Assembly (NCBI GenBank): GCA_938008575.1
Contig: CALLKB010000220.1
Span: 1-10,352, forward strand
DNA length: 10,352 nucleotides
Source of the DNA: an uncultured Cytophagaceae bacterium
GTDB taxonomy: Bacteria; Bacteroidota; Bacteroidia; Cytophagales; Spirosomataceae
Reading direction: 5' to 3'
Shown: piece after piece, positions 1-7,375 of the stretch
Layout: every line of letters begins with the position of its first letter
Position numbering within the stretch: position 1 is the stretch's first letter
Made by a program: the position numbers and the translations under genes
Notes under the pieces: model-generated
Databases searched by the model: none
The model's input: the letters and a program-made list of their open reading frames with translations, nothing else
Told to the model about the DNA's origin: nothing

Positions 1-1419
1 TAAAGCTGTTACTAATTCTGGAGAAGCTACGAAAGCATATGTATTCGGATTGCCATCTGCTCTCTTTGCAAAGTTTCTATTGAATGAATGAACGATAGTG
101 TTCTTTTCTCCTTTTTCTGCACCTGGACGAGCCCATTGACCAATACATGGTCCACATGCATTAGAGAATACAGTTGCGCCGATTGTATTGAACGTATCAA
201 TAAAACCGTCACGCTCAATTGTATAACGAACTAATTCAGAACCTGGTGTGATTGTAAACTGCGCTTTGGTTTTTAATCCTTTGGCAGCTACTTGTTTTGC
301 TAACGATGCCGCGCGCGCAATATCTTCATATGATGAATTGGTACATGAACCGATCAAACCAACCTCTACTTTTGTAGGCCAACCGTTTTTCTCGGCTAAT
401 TCTTTCATTTTTGAAATTGGCGTTGCCAAATCCGGTGTGAAAGGACCATTTAAGTGTGGTTCTAATGTATCTAAATCGATTTCGATTACCTGATCAAAAT
501 ATTTCTCTGGATTAGCGTAAACCTCAGGGTCAGCCGTTAGGTGCTCACGTACTTGATCTGCCATCGCTGCAACATCTGCACGACCTGTAGATTGTAAGTA
601 ACGCGCCATTGAATCATCGTAACCGAATGTTGATGTCGTTGCACCAATTTCCGCCCCCATGTTACAAATGGTTCCTTTACCCGTACATGACATTGAAGTT
701 GCTCCTTCACCGAAGTATTCAACCACACATCCTGTACCACCTTTTACTGTTAAAATACCAGCTACCTTTAAGATAACATCTTTAGGAGCAGTCCAACCAT
801 TTAGTTTACCTGTTAATTTAACACCGATCAACTTAGGGAATTTCAATTCCCAAGCAAGTCCTGCCATGACATCACAAGCATCAGCACCACCCACTCCGAT
901 TGCGATCATACCTAATCCACCTGCATTAACCGTGTGTGAGTCAGTACCAATCATCATTCCACCTGGGAAGGCATAATTTTCCAAAACTACTTGGTGAATA
1001 ATACCAGCGCCTGGTTTCCAGAAACCGATACCGTATTTATCAGAAACCGATGACAAGAAATCGTAAACCTCTTTATTTTTATCTACTGCAACCGCTAAAT
1101 CTGTCGTTGAAGCAACTTTAGCCTCAATTAAGTGATCACAGTGTACCGTAGAAGGTACTGCTACTTGAGGGCGACCCGCTTGCATAAATTGCAATAAGGC
1201 CATTTGAGCCGTTGCATCTTGCATAGCTACGCGATCTGGTGCGAAATCTACATATGAGTTTCCACGTGCGTAAGCAGTAGACGGTGTTCCTTCCCATAAA
1301 TGGCTATAAAGGATTTTTTCAGTTAACGTAAGCGGCTTACCAGTTAATGCACGTGCTGCTGCGATGCGAGCCGGCATTCTTTCGTAAACAGCTTTGATCA
1401 TTTCAATGTCAAAGGCCAT
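1..1419 (-). CDS. Aconitate hydratase (aconitase), N-terminal 473 codons; 3' end off the left edge
   Basis: Cytoplasmic TCA-cycle enzyme that interconverts citrate and isocitrate through cis-aconitate using a [4Fe-4S] cluster. The frame is open from the ATG at 1419 to base 1. The start [20 protein letters not shown] is followed by typical aconitase blocks: [49 protein letters not shown]. All three cluster-ligand cysteines are visible: Cys359 in [10 protein letters not shown] and Cys422/Cys425 in [10 protein letters not shown]. This spacing closely matches mitochondrial aconitase, so it is the mitochondrial-like type common in Bacteroidota, not the longer AcnA/IRP type; I leave the symbol blank because naming varies. 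The family is about 750 residues, so roughly 280 residues, including the C-terminal swivel domain, lie outside. It is divergent from the DUF5686-like gene and has its own promoter at 1450-1481. No SD sequence; the leader is AT-rich. No internal stop was seen. Identification is very secure. Confidence 0.97.
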   Translation of the reverse strand, partial: MAFDIEMIKAVYERMPARIAAARALTGKPLTLTEKILYSHLWEGTPSTAYARGNSYVDFAPDRVAMQDATAQMALLQFMQAGRPQVAVPSTVHCDHLIEAKVASTTDLAVAVDKNKEVYDFLSSVSDKYGIGFWKPGAGIIHQVVLENYAFPGGMMIGTDSHTVNAGGLGMIAIGVGGADACDVMAGLAWELKFPKLIGVKLTGKLNGWTAPKDVILKVAGILTVKGGTGCVVEYFGEGATSMSCTGKGTICNMGAEIGATTSTFGYDDSMARYLQSTGRADVAAMADQVREHLTADPEVYANPEKYFDQVIEIDLDTLEPHLNGPFTPDLATPISKMKELAEKNGWPTKVEVGLIGSCTNSSYEDIARAASLAKQVAAKGLKTKAQFTITPGSELVRYTIERDGFIDTFNTIGATVFSNACGPCIGQWARPGAEKGEKNTIVHSFNRNFAKRADGNPNTYAFVASPELVTAL

Positions 1420-1449
1420 GTTAATAATTTTTATATAAGAAATTGCTCG

Positions 1450-1481
1450 CAAAATTAATAGATTCGCTTGAAAATTGCCAA
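1450..1481 (-). promoter_or_regulatory. Predicted Bacteroidota-type promoter for aconitase
   Basis: On the minus strand, TTG (1481-1479) is followed after 21 bases by TAATTTTG (1457-1450), a full match to the -7 consensus TAnnTTTG known from Bacteroidota. Transcription would begin near 1443, giving a leader of about 24 nt before the ATG at 1419. The -33 TTG sits inside the small dyad at 1471-1485. This is a consensus match only. Confidence 0.55.
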
Positions 1482-1485
1482 TTTT
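1471..1485. repeat. Perfect 7-bp dyad over the aconitase -33 element
   Basis: AAAATTG-C-CAATTTT is a perfect inverted repeat with a one-base centre. It covers the predicted -33 element of the aconitase promoter, so it could be a regulator site. In AT-rich DNA a dyad this short can also arise by chance. Confidence 0.4.
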
Positions 1486-1501
1486 GAAGGCTATGATTTC
1501 C

Positions 1502-1523
1502 TTTCAATTTTATTTTATTGAAA
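1502..1523. repeat. 7-bp inverted repeat in the divergent spacer
   Basis: TTTCAAT (1502-1508) and ATTGAAA (1517-1523) are perfect inverted copies separated by 8 T-rich bases. They lie between aconitase and the DUF5686-like gene. This could be an operator half-site pair or chance AT-rich symmetry. It is not followed by a T run that would make it a terminator. Confidence 0.35.
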
Positions 1524-1590
1524 TTTGGCAATCGTTTCCCTGTTAAATAATGTTTTTGGCTGCTTTGATAGCCGATTAAGCCTATTCAGT

Positions 1591-3879
1591 TTGAAAGTTA
1601 TCTATCGTTTGTTTTTCATTTTACTGATTTGTACACCGCAATGGATGTGGGCACAAATGAATGATTTTCAGGCGGTTGTTGATCTAGCAATTGCGAAAGC
1701 ACCTAACCATGCGGCTCAAATACGGCATCTGCAATTTGATGTAGAAATTGCCGAAAAGGGCCGATTTGACCATTTCCCAAATCTAGGAAAGCAAAGGCTT
1801 CAAAAATTAGAGGGCATTAAGATTGGCCAGTGGTACGGGAAGCAAACAAATTCACATGTTTACTTAGGTGCCATGAATCAGTTGATTCATGAAATTCATG
1901 CCGTTCAAGGAAATCAAATTAAGTACCCGCGCCCTACCCTATTTTTCTGGTCGGATTTTTATCAAGATTTTGTAGGTACCCAATGTGTTTCTCCTTTAAA
2001 CTATCAAGCTAGGAGTTATTATCAATTTACATTTAAACAAACTTTTCTTTTACAGGGCCAGGCGGTTTACCAATTTACGGTAAGTCCTAAAATGAAAGCT
2101 GATCGATTGTTCTCAGGGATTATCACACTGAGCCAAGAAGGTATGTTTGTAGGGTTTGATGGTACGGTGGAGTCAGATGCGATTGATTATCGCATTCATA
2201 TTCAAAATCAATATAAGTATGAGAGTTGGTTGCCCCAAGAAGCTAATTTTAATGTAAAAGGTGGGGTTTTGGGCATTACAGGAGAATACGAGATTCAAGA
2301 GAATGTAAAAGGCGATATTCAATTTTGGCAACCCAGTGTACATGATTTTGAAAAACCGAAAGACATCAAAGAAATCCTTAATATTTCTGAACGCGCTTTT
2401 GATGAAACATTTGCGAGCCAATTGTTGGCTAATTTCCATCAAGGCTTAATCCGTAAGTGGAAACAACGGCCCCAATCGGCGCTTGTGACTGTTGATTCAG
2501 TGAAAATTGTGCCGATAAAGGATGTTCTGCCAACGAACAATGCATTTTTTCCTGCCCCTATAGACTCTTCAAGTATTGCCTATTTTGATACCTTACGGAG
2601 GAGTCCTTTTCGCATCGACCAATTGATTTTTAGTAAGTCGTTTTATTTCGGGAAACGAAAGGGCGATTTTTATCCATTTGAAATTTATTATAAATCCCCT
2701 GTTTTTGATTCCAATTTTAACACCGTCGAAGGTTTTGTTGCAAACTCTGCTTTGGTCTTTCGGAAACGATGGGCGCGTTATCGGATGATGGAGGCAGAGG
2801 TTTTAGGCAGACGATCATTTGGCTTAAATCGAAATACAGGATATGTCAAATTAAGATACAAAACAGAAAATTTTGATATCTCCGCCACTCAAGGGGATTT
2901 TGTAGCACAATACAATCCTGATAATACGATTTCACCCGAAATGAATTCGCTTTCAACTTTGTTGTTGAAAAACAATCAAATGAAGATTTACCGCAAGCAA
3001 TATTGGAATATTTCCTTAATCAAGCGTTTTTCTTCACGCCTTTTCATTAAGGCCTATGCGGAATCTGCATTGAGATCGCAAATGGATAATACGACGGGTT
3101 ATTATTGGGTTAATTATTTAAATCGTGCATTTAGCAGTAATAACCCAACGAACGTGGAAAACCTAAAAGAAGGTTTTGAAAGTAATCAAGCCTTTATTAC
3201 CCAGTTTTCAGTGGGTTTTAGGCCATTTTTGACACAATCATATTTGAATTCGACCCGTCAAAGTGATTGGGGATCTTCGCCCTTGATTCAAGTAAAATAT
3301 CGTGCCGGTTGGCCTGAGGTCTTTGGTTCAAAAGTTGATTTTCAAATGCTTGAATTATCTTATGTTCAAAACTTAGCGCTATCACCTTGGGCGAAATCAG
3401 GTTTTGTATTAAATGCAGGAACATTTTTTGGTCATTCTCCCGAATATTTTTTGGATTATAAACACTTTAATGGTGGACTCAATCTTATTCAAACGGGTGA
3501 TATGTTGGCCTCCCAGCGGCTTATAGGATACTATCAGAATTTTACAACCGGTGCCAATCAGCGTTTTAATGTGAATCATTACGCTTATAGCACGTCTGGA
3601 AATTTTGTTGAGGCCTTATCGCAATTTCAGTTCTCAAACTTGTGGTTGAAACCTTTGTTGGGGACCAAGAAGGCTTATGTCAAAGAATTATTAATTGCGA
3701 ATGCAGTATATCTGCCTAAGCAAAATTTGTTTTATCAGGAGTTAGGATATGGTTTGGATGGTGTCATTAAGGTCTTGCGTTTGGAGGCGATTGCCAATTT
3801 TTCAAATGGGTCTTTTAATTACATTGGATTCCGTGTCAACATTAATTCGCGAATTCGAATTGGTAATATTCCTGAATAA
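1591..3879 (+). CDS. DUF5686-like outer-membrane/exported protein, probable TTG start, lacking the usual N-terminal carboxypeptidase-regulatory-like domain
   Basis: Probably a cell-envelope protein with a C-terminal beta-barrel; its role is unknown. Starting at TTG 1591 gives 762 residues and a clean signal peptide: MKVIYR, hydrophobic LFFILLIC, then cleavage near WMWA|Q. The in-frame stop TGA at 1519 limits the choice. TTG 1525 would add 22 residues ahead of the signal, while the first ATGs (1645, 1657) would destroy it. The mature N-terminus resembles the middle of DUF5686 proteins: alternating aromatic strands, then SPLNYQARSYYQFTF, QAVYQFTVSPKMKADRLFSGIITL and YKYESWLPQEANFNV. The second half is rich in amphipathic strands and ends NFSNGSFNYIGFRVNINSRI, as expected for a barrel closing near the C-terminus. 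Relatives normally carry a CarboxypepD_reg-like domain before this region, and here there is no room for one. It stands alone between a divergent gene and the topA promoter. The family call rests on motif resemblance read by eye. Confidence 0.8.
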   Translation: MKVIYRLFFILLICTPQWMWAQMNDFQAVVDLAIAKAPNHAAQIRHLQFDVEIAEKGRFDHFPNLGKQRLQKLEGIKIGQWYGKQTNSHVYLGAMNQLIHEIHAVQGNQIKYPRPTLFFWSDFYQDFVGTQCVSPLNYQARSYYQFTFKQTFLLQGQAVYQFTVSPKMKADRLFSGIITLSQEGMFVGFDGTVESDAIDYRIHIQNQYKYESWLPQEANFNVKGGVLGITGEYEIQENVKGDIQFWQPSVHDFEKPKDIKEILNISERAFDETFASQLLANFHQGLIRKWKQRPQSALVTVDSVKIVPIKDVLPTNNAFFPAPIDSSSIAYFDTLRRSPFRIDQLIFSKSFYFGKRKGDFYPFEIYYKSPVFDSNFNTVEGFVANSALVFRKRWARYRMMEAEVLGRRSFGLNRNTGYVKLRYKTENFDISATQGDFVAQYNPDNTISPEMNSLSTLLLKNNQMKIYRKQYWNISLIKRFSSRLFIKAYAESALRSQMDNTTGYYWVNYLNRAFSSNNPTNVENLKEGFESNQAFITQFSVGFRPFLTQSYLNSTRQSDWGSSPLIQVKYRAGWPEVFGSKVDFQMLELSYVQNLALSPWAKSGFVLNAGTFFGHSPEYFLDYKHFNGGLNLIQTGDMLASQRLIGYYQNFTTGANQRFNVNHYAYSTSGNFVEALSQFQFSNLWLKPLLGTKKAYVKELLIANAVYLPKQNLFYQELGYGLDGVIKVLRLEAIANFSNGSFNYIGFRVNINSRIRIGNIPE

Positions 3880-3901
3880 TATGATTTTTTAGATTTTTTT
3901 T

Positions 3902-3943
3902 GGTGCTTTCGCTGTAATTGTAAACAAATACATTTTAAGCACC
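3902..3943. repeat. 42-bp symmetric imperfect dyad in the topA promoter
   Basis: GGTGCTT (3902-3908) and AAGCACC (3937-3943) are perfect inverted copies. Exactly centred between them are TGTA/TACA (3913-3916, 3929-3932) and TTG/CAA (3918-3920, 3925-3927) around a 4-base centre TAAA. The arms are separated by a 4x4 internal mismatch and one A/A mismatch. It contains the -33 TTG of the predicted promoter and ends one base before the -7 element. No T run follows in either direction, so it is not an intrinsic terminator. It could be an operator, a cruciform-prone site, or chance. Confidence 0.5.
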
Positions 3944-3951
3944 TATATTTG
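3918..3951 (+). promoter_or_regulatory. Predicted Bacteroidota-type promoter for topA-folD
   Basis: TTG (3918-3920) is followed after 23 bases by TATATTTG (3944-3951), a full match to TAnnTTTG. The start of transcription would be near 3955, leaving a leader of about 34 nt before the topA ATG at 3989. The 23-base spacing is at the long end of what is known for this promoter class. The next gene, folD, has no separate space for a promoter. Confidence 0.55.
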
Positions 3952-3988
3952 AGGTCATTTCGAAAATTTAACCTGAAACATTTATCTG

Positions 3989-6481
3989 ATGGCAAAAAAT
4001 TTGGTCATAGTTGAGTCCCCCGCAAAAGCAAAAACGATAGAAGGTTATTTGGGCAAGGATTTTATTGTAAAATCTTCTTTCGGTCATGTGCGGGATTTAC
4101 CTACCAAAGGTGATAAGGTCATTGATGTAGAAAATGATTTCACGCCTACTTATGTCGTTTCTTCGGATAAGACACAAGTCATTTCGGAATTAAAGAAATT
4201 AGCTAAATCATGTGAGGAAGTTTGGTTAGCGACTGACGACGACCGTGAGGGAGAAGCGATTTCTTGGCACTTAAAAGAGGCCTTAAATTTAAAAGATAAT
4301 ACAAAGCGAATCGTATTTCGTGAGATTACGAAATCAGCCATATTAAAGGCGATTGAGCAACCTCGTGCGATTGATATGGATTTGGTGAATGCGCAACAAG
4401 CCCGCCGAATCATGGATCGTTTAATCGGTTTTGAGCTATCTCCAGTTCTTTGGTCTAAAGTTCAAAAAGGTTTATCTGCCGGACGTGTGCAATCCGTTGC
4501 GGTTCGGTTAATCGTAGAACGTGAGCGAGAAATTGAACATCATGCTAGTATCGCTACTTTCAAAGTTAGTGCACTATTTGATCTTCCAGGTAAAAAAGTC
4601 TTGAAAGCTGAATTAGCTAAGAATTTTGCCAAAGAAGGTGATGCCTTGGAATTTTTGAAGAAATGTGTGGGTGCAACATTTTCAATTAAAAGTCTAGAAA
4701 CGAAGCCGGCTAAAAAGACGCCAGCGCCTCCGTTTACGACATCTACGCTCCAACAAGAAGCGTCGCGTAAGCTAGGTTATGCGGTTGCTACGACTATGTC
4801 GATTGCACAAAAATTGTATGAATCAGGTCGTATTTCCTATATGCGTACCGATTCAACAATGCTTTCACAAGAAGCACGTGACAAGGCAAAAGCAGCAATC
4901 GAATCGAATTATGGTGAGAAATTTCATCATGCCCGTCAGTTTAAAACCAAGTCTGATAGCGCACAAGAGGCTCACGAAGCCATCCGTCCAACGGATTTTG
5001 GCCTATCTACCCTATCTGGGGATTCGCGTGAACGTAAATTATATGAGTTGATCTGGAAGCGTTCGATTGCTTCACAGATGTCGGATGCTTTACTCGAAAG
5101 AACAACGGCTCAAATTGAAATATCAACGACGACTGAAGTTTTAGTTGCTCAAGGTGAGGTTATTGCTTTTGAAGGATTTTTAAAAGCTTATTTAGAAGGA
5201 AAAGACGAGGAGGAAGAGGATGAGAACAAAGATATGTTGCCTCCATTAGCGGTTGGACAAATCTTACAATTAGATGAATTAAAAGCTCAGGAGCGTTTTT
5301 CACGTCCAGCTCCGCGTTATACAGAGGCCAGTTTGGTTAAGGCTTTGGAAGAAAAGGGCATCGGTCGGCCATCTACATATGCGCCTACCATATCCACGAT
5401 TATTAAGCGTGCTTATGTGGAGAAAGAAGATCGTGCTGGTAAGGAAAGAACTTACCAAACATGGACGTTGAAAGATGATGAAATTGCGGGAGTAAAGGCA
5501 ACTGAAATGGTTGGTGCTGAGAAATCGAAATTATTCCCAACCCACATTGGAACTTTGGTTACAGATTTCCTTGTGGAGAATTTTCAAGATGTGGTCGATT
5601 ATACATTTACCGCTGAAATGGAAAATGAATTTGACCACATTGCGCAAGGAAAATTGCCTTGGGTTAAGTTGATGAAGGACTTTTATGGTTCTTTCCACAA
5701 AACGATTGAAGATAGTAAAGGCATAGCTCGCAGTTCTGTAGGTGGTGGCCGTGAATTAGGTTTAGATCCTGAAACGGGTAAAAAGATTTCTGTTCGTTTA
5801 GGGAAATTTGGCCCATTTGTACAATTGGGTGAGTCGGGAGAAGAGGATAAACCGGTATTTGCCAATTTGGGTAAAAATCAATCGATTGCTACGCTAAGTT
5901 TGGATGAGGCGATCGCTTTACTTGCTCGACCAAAATTACCTCGTGAGATTGGTATTTTAGATGATAAGCCTGTGGTGATTGGTGCTGGTAAATTAGGGCC
6001 ATACATAAAATACGATGGTAAATTCACCAGTTTGCCTGAACCGAATGATCCTTTTACGATTGAATTAGATCAAGCCGTTTTAGTAATGCAAGCAGCTCAA
6101 AAAGCAGCTGAATCAGCGGGGTTGGGTTATTTTGAAGATCAATTAATTGAAACGGGTAAAGGCCGTTTTGGCCCTTATGTCAAGCATAATGGTAAATATA
6201 TTTCCTTGAGTAAAACGGATAATTTAGCTTCTCTGACACAAGAGCGAGCTATTGAATTGATTTTAGCGAAACGAAATTCAGAAGCCAATAAGATCATTAA
6301 GGAATTCCCTGAGAATGCAGCCATTAAGGTCGTGAATGGCATGTATGGTCCTTACATTCAAATCGGTAAACGAAATGTAAAGATTCCGAAGGATCAAGAT
6401 CCAGCTAGTTTAACATTGGAAGATTGTATCGCATTAGGTGATGCAGCTCCAGCTCCTAAAAAGACAACAAGAAAAAAATAA
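3989..6481 (+). CDS. topA: DNA topoisomerase I (type IA)
   Basis: Relaxes negatively supercoiled DNA by cutting one strand through a 5'-phosphotyrosine link and passing the other strand. The 830 residues show the whole family order. The TOPRIM domain starts NLVIVESPAKAKTIEGYLG (Glu9) and has the metal-binding acidic cluster ATDDDREGEAISWH (Asp83-Glu89). Then come SAGRVQSVAVRLIVERE near 163-179, the catalytic region RISYMRTDST with Tyr284 as the nucleophile, HEAIRPT (329-335), and YTEASLVKALEEKGIGRPST (444-463). An acidic linker lies at 405-415. The C-terminus has no CxxC zinc fingers. It instead carries four spaced glycine/aromatic repeats: GKFGPFVQLG (605), GKLGPYIKYDGK (667), GRFGPYVKHNGK (725) and GMYGPYIQIGK (784), then a lysine-rich tail. 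Such repeats are known in zinc-less bacterial enzymes. The start is fixed by the conserved N-terminus. folD follows after 3 bases. Confidence 0.98.
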   Translation: MAKNLVIVESPAKAKTIEGYLGKDFIVKSSFGHVRDLPTKGDKVIDVENDFTPTYVVSSDKTQVISELKKLAKSCEEVWLATDDDREGEAISWHLKEALNLKDNTKRIVFREITKSAILKAIEQPRAIDMDLVNAQQARRIMDRLIGFELSPVLWSKVQKGLSAGRVQSVAVRLIVEREREIEHHASIATFKVSALFDLPGKKVLKAELAKNFAKEGDALEFLKKCVGATFSIKSLETKPAKKTPAPPFTTSTLQQEASRKLGYAVATTMSIAQKLYESGRISYMRTDSTMLSQEARDKAKAAIESNYGEKFHHARQFKTKSDSAQEAHEAIRPTDFGLSTLSGDSRERKLYELIWKRSIASQMSDALLERTTAQIEISTTTEVLVAQGEVIAFEGFLKAYLEGKDEEEEDENKDMLPPLAVGQILQLDELKAQERFSRPAPRYTEASLVKALEEKGIGRPSTYAPTISTIIKRAYVEKEDRAGKERTYQTWTLKDDEIAGVKATEMVGAEKSKLFPTHIGTLVTDFLVENFQDVVDYTFTAEMENEFDHIAQGKLPWVKLMKDFYGSFHKTIEDSKGIARSSVGGGRELGLDPETGKKISVRLGKFGPFVQLGESGEEDKPVFANLGKNQSIATLSLDEAIALLARPKLPREIGILDDKPVVIGAGKLGPYIKYDGKFTSLPEPNDPFTIELDQAVLVMQAAQKAAESAGLGYFEDQLIETGKGRFGPYVKHNGKYISLSKTDNLASLTQERAIELILAKRNSEANKIIKEFPENAAIKVVNGMYGPYIQIGKRNVKIPKDQDPASLTLEDCIALGDAAPAPKKTTRKK

Positions 6482-6484
6482 GAT

Positions 6485-7375
6485 ATGAGTCAGATTATTG
6501 ATGGAAAAATGGTCGCTGAATCCATGAAAGCGTCCATTGCAAAAGAGGTTCAAGAATTAGTTGCTTCAGGTAAGCGTGCCCCCCATTTAGTTGCCATTCT
6601 TGTAGGTAACAATGGCGCATCTGAAACTTATGTGGCGAATAAAGTGAAATCTTGTGAAGAATTAGGTTTTGCCTCTACCCTTTTGCGTTTTGATCCATCG
6701 ATTAGCGAAGCAGAATTATTGCAAGCTGTAATAGAAGTGAATAACAATCCCGAAATGGATGGATTAATTGTTCAATTACCTCTTCCTAATCACATCAATC
6801 CTGACCGTGTGATGGAAACGATTCATCCTTCCAAAGATGTAGACGGTTTCCACCCGATTAATATTGGTCGGATGGCGAAAGGATTGCCCGCTTATATTTC
6901 CGCTACCCCTCAAGGTGTTTTGGATTTATTAGCTTACTACAAGATTGAAACGGCAGGAAAGCATTGCGTAGTTGTAGGTCGTAGTCAAATTGTAGGTTTG
7001 CCCATGTCTATTTTAATGCAACGCAATCATCCACAAGGAAACTGTACGGTTACATTGACACATTCGCGTACAGCAAATTTGGAGGAGATGTGCCAACAAG
7101 CCGATATTATTATTGCGGCATTAGGTAAGCCTGAGTTTATCACTGCAGCACACGTTAAACCTGGCGCAGTGGTTATTGACGTAGGTTTGACACGTGTGGA
7201 AGACGCTAGCAAAAAATCTGGTTTCGCTTTAAAAGGTGATGTTGATTTTGATTCCGTATTCCCAATCTGTTCTTACATCACACCTGTACCTAAGGGCGTA
7301 GGTCCAATGACGATTGTTTCCTTGATGAAAAACACCCTTTTGGCTGCCAAAGGAGTGATTTATCCAAAGAACTAA
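6485..7375 (+). CDS. folD: Bifunctional methylenetetrahydrofolate dehydrogenase / methenyltetrahydrofolate cyclohydrolase
   Basis: Cytoplasmic enzyme converting 5,10-methylene-THF to 5,10-methenyl-THF with NAD(P)+, then to 10-formyl-THF, supplying one-carbon units for purines and initiator tRNA. Its 296 residues are full length for FolD. The catalytic/folate region shows [16 protein letters not shown] (Tyr49, Lys53), [10 protein letters not shown] (92-101) and [14 protein letters not shown] (117-130). The Rossmann part has [14 protein letters not shown] (162-175) for dinucleotide binding, HSRT (193-196), GAVVIDVGL (227-235) and the C-terminal signature [10 protein letters not shown] (267-276). 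That signature is normally PGGVGPMT; here Lys270 replaces the first glycine. The gene starts 3 bases after the topA stop and is very likely translated from the same mRNA. The stop TAA (7373-7375) overlaps the stop of the convergent methyltransferase gene, and a strong hairpin with a T run lies at 7397-7419 just downstream. Confidence 0.97.
   Translation: MSQIIDGKMVAESMKASIAKEVQELVASGKRAPHLVAILVGNNGASETYVANKVKSCEELGFASTLLRFDPSISEAELLQAVIEVNNNPEMDGLIVQLPLPNHINPDRVMETIHPSKDVDGFHPINIGRMAKGLPAYISATPQGVLDLLAYYKIETAGKHCVVVGRSQIVGLPMSILMQRNHPQGNCTVTLTHSRTANLEEMCQQADIIIAALGKPEFITAAHVKPGAVVIDVGLTRVEDASKKSGFALKGDVDFDSVFPICSYITPVPKGVGPMTIVSLMKNTLLAAKGVIYPKN

Noticed and set aside
659..976. Open frame on the plus strand opposite aconitase (about 105 codons)
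   Set aside because: It lies wholly antisense to well-conserved aconitase coding sequence, and its product is proline-rich with no recognisable motif.
1541..1560. Possible -7 element TAATGTTT (1548-1555) with TTG at 1525 for the DUF5686-like gene
   Set aside because: It matches TAnnTTTG only in part (GTTT instead of TTTG). It would fit a start at 1591 but is not good enough to list.
3844..3855. Perfect 12-bp palindrome AATTCGCGAATT
   Set aside because: It falls within codons for the conserved-looking C-terminal strand of the DUF5686-like protein and has no regulatory context; probably chance.
3863..3901. Possible terminator after the DUF5686-like gene: weak TAATATTC/GAATAATA stem followed by T6 and T8 runs
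   Set aside because: The stem is all A/T apart from the unusable closing C-G pair, and it contains a mismatch and overlaps the stop codon. The T runs are suggestive, but the hairpin is too weak to call.
4150..4413. Minus-strand open frame inside topA
   Set aside because: It is antisense to the TOPRIM domain, whose frame is unambiguous.
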